Below are positions 55,454 to 64,000 of a stretch of DNA of 64,000 nt, piece after piece. Source of the DNA: Ahaetulla prasina (lineage: Eukaryota; Chordata; Lepidosauria; Squamata; Colubridae). The position numbers and the translations under genes are program-made. The stretch covers positions 51,380,561-51,444,560 of the forward strand of contig NC_080540.1 of the NCBI RefSeq assembly GCF_028640845.1, written 5' to 3'. The notes under the pieces were generated by a model. That model was not told where the DNA came from and made no database searches. It was given only the letters and a program-made list of their open reading frames with translations. Position 1 is the stretch's first letter. Each line of letters opens with the position of its first letter.

Positions 55454-56108
55454 TGTTGTGACCAAGGCCCAAGTAGTGATTACCAAACACAATTCAGTTC
55501 TGAACAAACTTATTTTATTAGAACAACTGAGAATTAATTCATTCTCAACTTAGTCCAAAACAAATTCTTCATAAACAGTCCTTCAGCTTTATCACCAAAC
55601 TTTGTTGTCTTTGGCAACCTGCCAGAGGTTTTTCTTGGCAAACCCTCCACAAAGTTCAAGAGACACTGACAAGAAGCACTGGAATCGATGTTGCTTTTCT
55701 ACAAAGAACCCAATGGCTCATTGCTGCCTTATAGGAGTGGCCAATCAACTTCTGGCCTTACTCCCGAGTCGTCCTTTTTGCTTCAGCTGTTCTTGCCTTC
55801 AGCAGCTCTTCTCATGCATGCGCTAGGAACAGGCTCCTCCTGTTCCTCTGCCTCTCTGCTGTCCACCTCTGGAGGCTCTGGAGTCCATGCATCGCTCCCA
55901 GGTGGCCATGGCCACATCTCTCCCTTTGATGCAAAGCCCTCATCCAGGCCTTCCCCTGACTCTGGGACTGGCCCATTGTCCTCCCCAGCCTCCTCACTGT
56001 CCGACTCTGCTGCCAGGTCCTCAGGCTGCTGGCAGACCACAGCATTCCCCTTTGGAGGTGGCAGGATTGCTACTAGTGCTGCGTTTCCTGTTTTGTTGTG
56101 GCTGCACA
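55454..56108 (-). repeat. Solo LTR (retroviral or Gypsy type)
   Basis: 655 bp bounded by TG and CA. On the minus strand it starts TGTGCAGCC and contains a TATA-like CTATAAGGCAG (near 55727), an AATAAAATAAG polyadenylation signal (near 55515) and ends GGTCACAACA. An acidic open frame (55783-56109, 108 codons) covers its upstream half, probably the 3' end of a retroelement gene or a chance frame. No second LTR and no clear target duplication. Confidence 0.65.
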
Positions 56109-57231
56109 TCTTTCCATCCTTCTGAAGCTACTTGGACCCTTCAGACTCTAGATCTGAAAAATCTTAACGAAGGGAATGTTCCTATAGTGTGTTTCCTTTT
56201 ATTGTTATTGCTGCTGTTATTTAATAGATTTTATACCTTTTACTACAAAAACATCTCCAAAAGGATGACTATTCATTATGCAACATGCATCCGTAGTGAT
56301 AGATTATATCTGTTCTGCAAAAATGGAGGCAGTGGTTTACTTCAGGTCAAACAAGCTGCTGGAGAAGGAAAGGTACATCAGTTCATTATGTAGAAGACAG
56401 CCAAGAACATGTATTGATGCAAGTTAAAAATTGGAACTTAGTGAATGCACAGGAAATAACATATGAATATTGAAATAATATAAAAAACATGGATAAAATA
56501 CTGACAAGGAAAAACATCCCATGGTCAGTTTCTACAAAAGACGGAGGGGATCTTCTAGTTCAGAAGACCTAGCAATGCTACAAGTGCTTGTAGCATTAAG
56601 TTACAATGCTTAATGTTACAAGTGGAACATTAAACAATCTGGCATTGTTGGATTATATGGATTATATCTGGAACATTAAACAAAAAAACTGTAGTTAATC
56701 AAGCTCAGGGTTTGTTTGTTTTTTAAAAAATTATCAACTTATTCAAAGTACATATAGTGCAAAGGGATAAAAGAAACAGTGGATCACATACTCAACTCAT
56801 GCAAGAAAATTTACAAAAGATCTGAAAATAAAATTTGAAAGTTTATAGCATCAATTGGCCATGGTGGTCCCAGTGTTTATACCAGAAAATCTTGGATGGC
56901 ATAAGTGCAAATTTTCTAAGGAAAATAGGTGTACCGACAAAATTTTCATCTGTCTATCATGAAAGCCCACATTGCTTGAATCTGTGTATTTATTATTCCA
57001 ATACATTACAACATCCTAAGTTCTTGGAAAGAATTCAATGCGTATGAAAGCCAATACCAACTAAAGAAATAACAGCTGTGATTTCACATTTTGTATATAT
57101 AATATTAATAACAAGAAAAACAGTATAAAGAGCTTTCCTATGGGTTATCACAAAATGATACATTGTTTCCCTCCCCCAAGAATTTCAGTCAGTCCAAAAT
57201 AGCAAAGGTGATTCTTTGGATATGATGAACC
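56109..57231. other. No recognisable feature
   Basis: No repeat family or exon supported. Confidence 0.4.
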
Positions 57232-57244
57232 TAATGTGTTCAGA

Positions 57245-57605
57245 AGGGACACGGTGGCTCAGGGGCTAGGACATTGAGGCTTGTCGATCGAAAGGTTGGC
57301 AGTTCGGTGGTTCAAATCCCTAGTGCTGCCGTGTAACGGGGTGAGCTCTCGTTACTTGCCCCAGCTTCTGCCAACCTAGCAGTTTTGAAAGCACGTAAAA
57401 ATGCAAGTAGAAAAAATAGGGACCACCTTTGGTGGGAAGGTAACAGCGTTCCGTGCGCCTTTGGCATTGAATCATGTCGGCCACATGACCATGGAGATGT
57501 CTTCGGACAGCGCTGGCTCTTTGGCTTTGAAACGAAGATGGGCACCACCCCCTAGAGTCGGCAAAACTAGCACGTATGTGCGAGGGGAACCTTTACCTCT
57601 ACCTT
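57245..57605 (+). mobile_element. tRNA-derived SINE, family A, with 13-bp target duplication
   Basis: Flanked by exact TAATGTGTTCAGA at 57232-57244 and 57606-57618. Head GGTGGCTCAGGGG; body CTTTGGTGGGAAGGTAACAG; end GGGAACCTTTACCTCTACCTT. Full length. Confidence 0.92.
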
Positions 57606-57618
57606 TAATGTGTTCAGA

Positions 57619-59394
57619 GCTTAAATTAGTGGAAAATTGAGGAGGATTCAGACTGAAAGAAATACAATTATACAAAGAAAGAGGTGACATCACAAGGAAG
57701 TAATGTCCTCTTTTCTAACTAGGCAAAGGTTAAAATATACATCCTATCATCACGATTTCTCTGGATTTCTCTTCTCTTTTAAGAAAACCTTTTTTTCATC
57801 AAATTATATGAGCACTAATAGAAAAAAATGCAGGAGATTAACTATCAGTTTTAAAGCATTGTTTCAGCTCAACCACAAGATGTTCAGAACAAAAGCAACA
57901 TGGTATTTCATACACTTCAGAATCCTGGTTAGTTAATTCCATACAATAGCTGAAATATTCCTATTAATTCTGATGTATCACCATATACCTGTCTTAATAA
58001 CATCTCTGCAGCATTTCAGGGGAGAGAAAGAGAGAGCCAAATGTTTTACCCAGGCTCATCTAGAGCATGATGCATTGCAATCAAATAAGCCTGTGATTTA
58101 ACCAAAGACGTTTCAAATTAGGATTGCAAAAATGTATATGAGTGTTAAAGGATTTTGCATCACTTTGGTGCCCACTGGCTTTTTCATTCCGCATAGAGTA
58201 GTTATGTTTGAAAGCCGAACTGATTTAATTTTGGTTTGGGTGTGGTTTGCTTGAAGCAGTTCTGTGCAGTTTCTGGGTTACAGAAATCCATTTCTATGTT
58301 TTCTCTTTGGATGCATGAAGACAGATAATGGGAAGAGCATTTTCTTTTTACCTATATAGATTTCTGCCATTTCAAAGATAGAGAACACTTCAGCTCAGTA
58401 GTGGAAAAGAGCCTAGAGAGTTGCAGTCCATTTTCATGGAACTCGCAAAATATCGTGCTTGCATATTAGCAACACTACATGCATTTGTGATGCTGTGTTT
58501 TTCTCACTTTACACTGAGGACTTTAACATTAAAACGCATCCCATGAGCTCCATAATAGCATATTTTGGTGCATGACTTAGCAAATTTTTATCTAATGCTT
58601 GGCTTGCTACCTCTGCTGTCTTCACAGAGACTTCTTTTAAATGTTATTTTTTTTTAGACTGATTACTTTAATTAGGTCTGAGTTTTATTAACTTTACCCA
58701 ATACCAAGTTAGGTCCAAGATGACCCAATGCTGCCAAGACGTTGCCTCATCTTAAACCAGAAAGTATATGAGATTTCAATTAGGGGAAGGAAAATAAAAC
58801 TATTCCTGAAAGTTGAACTGTAGTAACCTTTCTAACCTTCTCCTTAGAAAAATAAGGAGAAAAAGAAAGCCTAGCTCTCAGGGCTTTAAATATAAGAAAT
58901 TACATTTTTTTTTCAAACCTCAAAAACAACTTTATTTTATCAGGAAGTTATATTTATAGTTTTGGGGATGGAAGGAGGGAGAAGGGGAAGAAAGAGCCAT
59001 CCACTGTAAAATTCCTCAAAACACAGCTGACATTAGCACCTGTACAATTATTGAGAAGCTAATGGGACCTGTTTGTCCTATGCATTTCTGGACAGAATGT
59101 GGAAGATTTGCTTTTAATGCATTGTTTGAAAATCATGGCACATTTAGGAAAGGAAGTAAAAAAAAACCCAGATGGTGTCTTTCTTACATATCATTTGAAC
59201 CACAAAAGATTGTTACTAGAAGTAATGTTAGTATGCCATAATACATAAAAATGGGCAAGTATTATCAGCTAAAAGATATATAGTACTAGTGAAACCCAGA
59301 GTAGTAAGAGTGTTAAACCAGAAGTAGTTATTGTATTGGGTTCAAATCCTAATGAACAGCCATAATGTCTACTGAATGACCTTGAACTCCTCAA
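57619..59394. other. No recognisable feature
   Basis: Long AT-rich stretch without repeats or exons I can support. Confidence 0.4.
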
Positions 59395-59750
59395 AGAAAC
59401 ATCAAATTGGAAGGGACCCAGAGATCATCTAGCACAACAAAATATACCAAACTGTTTTGTACTGATGAGTCTCTAACTTCTGTTTGACTTTCAGTGAAGG
59501 GGAAATTGCCATTTCATTAGCCAAATTACCCCACTGGTTTATACCATCAGAAAATTTCTCCACAAAGCTAATTTGAATCTAGTTTCCTATATTTTTACCC
59601 TTTGTTCGAATTCTGCCTTCCGAGACAAGAACAATTCACTCTCTTCTGTAAAACAACACTTTAAATAATTTAGCACCACTATTGTATATTTCCACAGATT
59701 TCTCTTCTGCGGATGAAATACATCTGGACTGTTCAAAACCTTGCACAATA
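59395..59750 (-). mobile_element. Old CR1 LINE fragment
   Basis: Antisense CR1 3' end: GGAAGGGACCCAGAGATCAT (59409-59428), then AGAAAATTTCTCCACAAAGC (59549-59568), TTCGAATTCTGCCTTCCGAG (59603-59622) and TAATTTAGCACCACTATTGT (59667-59686). Much more diverged than the CR1 copies with readable frames. Confidence 0.65.
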
Positions 59751-59977
59751 TAAATACCATGTTGACAATATTTGTTCTCCAATCTTCTAGGTCCTTACCA
59801 GTTCCTTGGGAATTCTCAGAGATAACGGTTAATAATTCTTCACTTGTCTCTGCTAGTTTCTTCAGTATCTTTGAATGTAATATATGTCTGGCCCTGGAAA
59901 CCTGAATTCATTGAAATTTTCCTCTCCTTGTCTTTTTATGACCTGTCCTTCTTTCTTTCTTTCTACCAACACTACTA

Positions 59978-60113
59978 CCCTGTTTCCCCCAAAATAAGAT
60001 ATCCCCTGATAATAAGCCCAATCAGGCTTTTAAGCGCATGGCAATAAGGCCAAGCACTTATTTGAGGGTTCAAAAAATATATAAGACAGGCACTTACTTT
60101 CGGGGAAACACGG
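59978..60113. mobile_element. Short TA-flanked element, 136 bp
   Basis: Imperfect inverted termini CCCTGTTTCCCCCAAAATAAG and its counterpart ending GGGGAAACACGG, with TA at 59976-59977 and 60114-60115. MITE-like; no coding sequence. Confidence 0.7.
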
Positions 60114-60115
60114 TA

Positions 60116-61187
60116 TGTGTTGAAGTGGAAGGGACTGAAGTATTTTTCAACACCTATGTGATAAACAGCATTTCTTGCTCATGAAGATATTGCTTTTGTG
60201 TGGGCCCATCTGGCAGATCAACTGGCTGGGTGAATTTTAGCTTCTACTGTAGCCTGTAATTCGCAATATAGAGATTGCTATATTTATTAAGCCCAATTCT
60301 TAATGAACTGATAAGAGTCTGTCTGTCTGTTTATAGTATCTATCATCTATCTATCTTTAAATGGGGGATAAAAACAATTAAAACTATGCTGGTTCTCAAT
60401 CTCTCCTTTTATATATATATTTTTTCCTGCTCTCTCCATTTTATTTTTTCTTCCCCTTCTCAAAATGGTTTAGAGTTTGGAATTTCTTTTGCTGTTATTT
60501 TTGAGATTTATTGTTGGGAAATTGGATGTTCTTGTTTACCATTAAACACTTCCCATTATTGAGACCACTTTGGCTGAACTTATTCCTTGCTCTTAAAAAG
60601 CCATATAGAAATCATTCTTCTTGCAGAATTTAATTGAACAGTCTACTGGCGTGGTGATTCCATAATGAAAAATGAGGCACTCACAAACATGTTTTAGTTG
60701 ACTTTTCAACTCAGCTTAGAACATGAAGCTCATGTCCTTGAGAATTTTGTCAATGCCTTCTTGTTTTATAGAAAAAAAAAGAGTCTTTTTAATTAACTAA
60801 GGACAATTAATGAAAAAAATGTACAAATGAACTTAATACATCACTATTTACCTTCATGTTTTGGAATCAAAGCAATGGTTTTTAGAAAATAACATGTGAA
60901 GGAACTAAGAAGCAGATTATATTACAATCATACTAGACTGTGCTGCTGAGAGACTATGAATAATAAACCAATAAATGAAATTTATCCTGAACAAATCAGG
61001 AAATTAAATTCTAATGTATAATGGCGACTTCAAAGGCAAAAGAGAAATTCAAGATGAATTACTTTAAAATGTTTGTATTATACACAATGTACACCCATTG
61101 TAACAACTTTTAATTTGATGTACTTATTAATACCTATTAATATGTTATAATACCTTTACATAGGGATATATTAGAACCAGATGGGTA
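60116..61187. other. No recognisable feature
   Basis: AT-rich; short CTGT and ATCT repeats at 60318-60355. Confidence 0.4.
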
Positions 61188-62737
61188 TACCGTATATACT
61201 CGAGTATAAGCCGACCCGAATATAAGCCGAGGTACCTAATTTTACCACAAAAAACTGGGAAAAACTATTGACTCGAGTATAAGCCTAGGATGGGAAATGA
61301 GGCAGCTACTGGTCAATGTAAAAAATAAAGATAGAGCCAAGTGTTCTATTTCTTAAAGGGAGAGGAAGGTGTAGGGAACCCCACCACGGTCTGATTAATT
61401 AAGATGACGACATAATGAGTGCGAAACGTCGAGGCATTCTGATGATTTGCACGCCTTGGGTCTCCTCTCCTATTTAATCTTTAATCTTTCAGGGAAGGCA
61501 AAAGATTCGCCGCCGTTCGGCGAGGGATGCTGCTCTGCCTTTTTTTTTGGCTGTGAGTGTGGCCGGGGTGGAGGGGGTGCGGTGAAGTAAGATTCAACAG
61601 CGGCAGGGAGGAGCTGGCTCTGTGTTTGTGTGTGTGTAGTGTGCGCGTTGGCCGCCCTGTTTCCTGGTGCTCTGCTCCCTGACCCCAGTGGCAGTCCTTA
61701 CTCATTGCACTGTTCTCTTCCTTCTTCGCTTTTTCTCTCTCCCTCTCTGTCTCTCTCTCTCTCCCTCTTTCTTTCCTTCTCGTTCCCCAGTTCAGAGCTC
61801 GGACTGCTCTTATTTTCACTCCCCCTTTTCTTTTCTTTTCCTTCCTTCCCTCCCTCCCTCCCTCCTTCTCTGCCTCTCTTTCGTCCCCCCCCTCCCGGGA
61901 TCCTTGCGGGTCGAACACCAGCCGCCCACCTATGCCAAGGTCTCCCTGGCTTTTTCGCTCTCTGTAAGCAGCGGCTTCTCGGCAGCGTCGCCCCCACTGC
62001 GGGCAAGAGGAGGACGAGTGAGAGGGGGGCGAAAATGCCGAACGCCCCCTCCGCCGACCACCGCCGCCGCCGCCATCAAAAAGTGGACCGAAGGGCGCAG
62101 GGAAACCCCTCGAATGTGCCGGCAGGGTTGTTCTGTGTTCCTCATGAACGGCGGGTCTCAGCAGCTGGCAAAGGGGCTGCAAAGAGAACCGCCCGTTTCC
62201 CCCGTAAGGGACCTTGGTCCTTCCCGCTCGGCGTCTTTCTTTTTCTCCTTCTTCCCCGGAGGACGGGGAAAACTCTCCCAGACCTTCTCGAGATCGCTTC
62301 GGATTCAGTCCCTGGCTTTGTCTTTTGAATGGCAAATTCAACCCGCGTCCTTGGTTGGGGAGGGCGAGGGCGGGAGAGGAGGGCGGAAGGGCGTACGCGA
62401 GAGGAAGACCAGTAAGAGGAGGCGAGTGACAACGCCCCTCCGCCCCACCGCGGGCAAGAGGAGGGCAGTGAGAGGGCGAAATGTCGAACGCCCCCTCCGC
62501 CCCCCGCCCCCTCCGCCGACCACCGCCGACGCCGCCATCAAAAAGCGGCAGAAGAAAACGCCGGAGGCCAGCCGCCGCCCCAAAACGAGCCGGCCGAGCT
62601 GGCAAAGCATGCCGGCAGCATTTGGGCTCATCCTGCCGGCCCAGCTGCAAGGGTAGACTCGAGTATAAGCCGAGGGGGCGCTTTTCAGCACAAAAAACGT
62701 GCTGAAAAACTCGGCTTATACTCGAGTATATACGGTA
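61188..62737. mobile_element. TA-flanked inverted-repeat element with CpG-rich cargo, 1,550 bp
   Basis: Outer sequences match the element at 50682-51079: the left end has TACCGTATATACTCG and GGGAAATGAGGCA, and the right end has GACTCGAGTATAAGCCGAGG, the same hairpin (62682-62708) and CGAGTATATACGGTA. Between about 61330 and 62650 lies unrelated, GC- and CpG-rich DNA with pyrimidine-rich runs and an internal duplication. I infer that foreign DNA was acquired between the termini. No transposase recognised. Confidence 0.82.
61480..62655. other. CpG-rich segment with internal duplication
   Basis: Markedly GC- and CpG-rich compared with the rest of the window. 61991-62084 and 62439-62545 are diverged direct copies (GCGGGCAAGAGGAGG, GAACGCCCCCTCCGCC, GCCGCCATCAAAAAG), about 450 bp apart. 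Frames of 389 codons (minus) and 329 codons (plus) overlap here and are explained by scarcity of stops in GC-rich DNA; both lack recognisable domains. It may derive from a gene promoter. Confidence 0.7.
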
Positions 62738-62789
62738 TTTGTTCTTCAGAATGTAACTAACAAAAGTGAATAATAAATAAAGAAAATTG

Positions 62790-63258
62790 ATTTAAAGAAA
62801 AGGTGATTAGGGACTAGAGGCTAAAACTTATAAAGAGCAGTTGCTGGAACTAGGTATGTCTAGTTTGATGAAAAGAAGGACTAGGGGAGACATGATAGCA
62901 ATGATATCTCAGGGGTTGCCACAAAGAAGAGTTATTCTATTCTAAGCTATTCTCCAAAACACCTGAGGGCAGGACAAGAAACAATGGGTGGACACTAATC
63001 AAGGAGAGAAGCAACCTAGAACTAAAGAGAAATTTCCTGACAGTTAGAACAATTAATCAGTGGAACAACTTGCCTCCAGAAGCTGTGACTGCTCTAACAC
63101 TGGAAGTTTTTAAGAAGAGATTAGATAACCATTTGTCTGAAACAGTATAGGGTTTCCTGCCTAAGCAGGGGGTTGGACTAGAAGACTTTCAAGGTCCCTT
63201 CCAACTCTGTTATTCTATTCTATTCTATTCTATTCTATTCTGTTCTGTTCTGTTCTGT
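62790..63258 (+). mobile_element. CR1-type LINE fragment with (ATTCT)n tail
   Basis: Plus-strand CR1 3' end (GGGACTAGAGGCTAAAACTT to CAAGGTCCCTTCCAACTCTG) followed by (ATTCT)n at 63212-63240 and then GTTCT units to about 63258. This links the CR1 copies lacking such tails in this window to the same tail type as the 28-kb LINE. The coding remnant (LELRRNFL-type) has stops. Confidence 0.85.
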
Positions 63259-63264
63259 TATTTA

Positions 63265-63450
63265 TACATCATCTATACATACATCCATGTATCCATCCAT
63301 GCATCCATCCATTCATGCATCTATCCAATCTGTCTGTCCATCCATTCATTATGTCTGTCAATCCTTCCTTCCCTCCTTCCTTCCTTCCTTCCTTCCTTCC
63401 TTCCTTCCTTTCTTTCTTCTCTCTCCCTCCCTCCCTCCCTCCCTCCCCCC
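63265..63450. repeat. Compound microsatellites (ATCC)n, (CTTC)n, (CCCT)n
   Basis: Imperfect CATCCATC-type repeats at 63278-63345, then CCTT repeats at about 63362-63412, then CCCT repeats at about 63424-63450. Open frames here are artefacts. Confidence 0.95.
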
Positions 63451-63454
63451 CTGC

Positions 63455-64000
63455 TCTCTCTCTCTCATATGTGCATATGCATATGTAAATGTATAAGTAT
63501 ATGTATAATTTAGAAAATGCCTCCCTCCCTGAAAAGACTAAATAACTGATCACTAAGGAATCTCTCTAGAGAACCTGAGATATCATGTGACATATCCCAG
63601 CTGCAGTAGTAACCAGACATGGATGTGTACATTTGAAGGACCTCACCGTTCACTGTAGAAGCTTCTTGGATGAGAAGTGAGATTTTCAAAGAAAAAACAG
63701 CCCAAGAAAATCAAGATCTCTCTTGGAAAAAGCACCTTTGGAATAAAACATGGACTCATATTAACAACATTTTAGAGGCTAGCCTCAAGACAGAATCCCT
63801 TTGAAGGATACTTTGTTCATCAAAGATCTGAACAAAGTACTCCTTTGAAGCAATGCTAGGAACAAATTTGGCATGCTGATTCTACTTAGCATTGTTTGCA
63901 AGCCAAGCTGATGAAAGCAGATCAATCCCGCTGATACTGTTTACTGGAATAAAGCCCTTTCCTTCATAAGTCATTTTAGAGCAATGACCAATTCACCTTT
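63455..64000. other. No recognisable feature
   Basis: Unique-looking sequence to the window edge. Confidence 0.4.

Noticed and set aside
61481..62650. 389-codon minus-strand frame and overlapping 329-codon plus-strand frame
   Set aside because: Both lie in CpG-rich DNA where stops are rare, are low-complexity (poly-Gly/Arg/Pro/Ser), overlap on opposite strands, and show no domain.
63269..63553. Frames with repeated SIHP or REGG units
   Set aside because: Artefacts of the ATCC, CTTC and CCCT microsatellites.

Overview
The window reads as eukaryotic, vertebrate, squamate-reptile genomic DNA, most probably from a snake. The evidence is the repeat content: CR1-type LINEs whose 3' ends run into (ATTCT)n/(AATAG)n microsatellites, Sauria SINE remnants, other tRNA-derived SINEs, truncated reptile-type L1 copies, and many short hAT-like elements. 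No complete host gene, rRNA, functional tRNA, CRISPR array or bacterial operon was found. Nearly every long open frame is a decayed retrotransposon protein or a low-complexity artefact. Two short minus-strand frames (48875-49182 and 6966-7226) read like protein and may be host exons or exon remnants, but I do not recognise them.

Layout. 1-17336: a large imperfect palindrome at the left edge; a CR1 copy split by an L1 copy with a 12-bp target duplication; a hAT-like element; several CR1 fragments and SINEs (one SINE sits inside a LINE tail); and two long stretches with no recognisable repeat. 17337-21937: a minus-strand Gypsy (Mag-like) LTR retrotransposon with matching 191-bp LTRs, a 5-bp target duplication, a tRNA-Ser primer site, a polypurine tract, and gag, protease, RT, RNase H and integrase all broken by small frameshifts. 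22000-27900: two hAT-like elements carrying a SINE or a microsatellite, an old LINE, and a tandem three-copy SINE array. 27960-31760: an almost full-length CR1/L2-like LINE inserted into the (AATAG)n tail of an opposite copy. 32000-46650: more LINE copies, including a 1.8-kb minus-strand relative, and a dense field of hAT-like elements with 8-bp target duplications, several nested in other repeats. 46650-64000: an LTR-like remnant, a LINE 3' end, a candidate exon, two elements with the same TA-flanked inverted termini (one carrying about 1.3 kb of CpG-rich DNA), a solo LTR, SINEs, a CR1 copy and microsatellites.

How it fits together: this is a stratified mobile-element landscape. Exact target duplications let many insertions be ordered (L1 into CR1, SINE into LINE, hAT into Sauria SINE, hAT into CR1, SINE into hAT, LINE into LINE tail). 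The most unusual items are the TA-flanked composite with CpG-rich cargo at 61188-62737, the hAT-like family with internal ACCGGTT motifs, the tail-to-tail LINE palindrome at 31168-31286, and a hairpin insertion in the LINE at 29603-29643. Family names come from recognised motifs and remembered consensus features; no database search was run.
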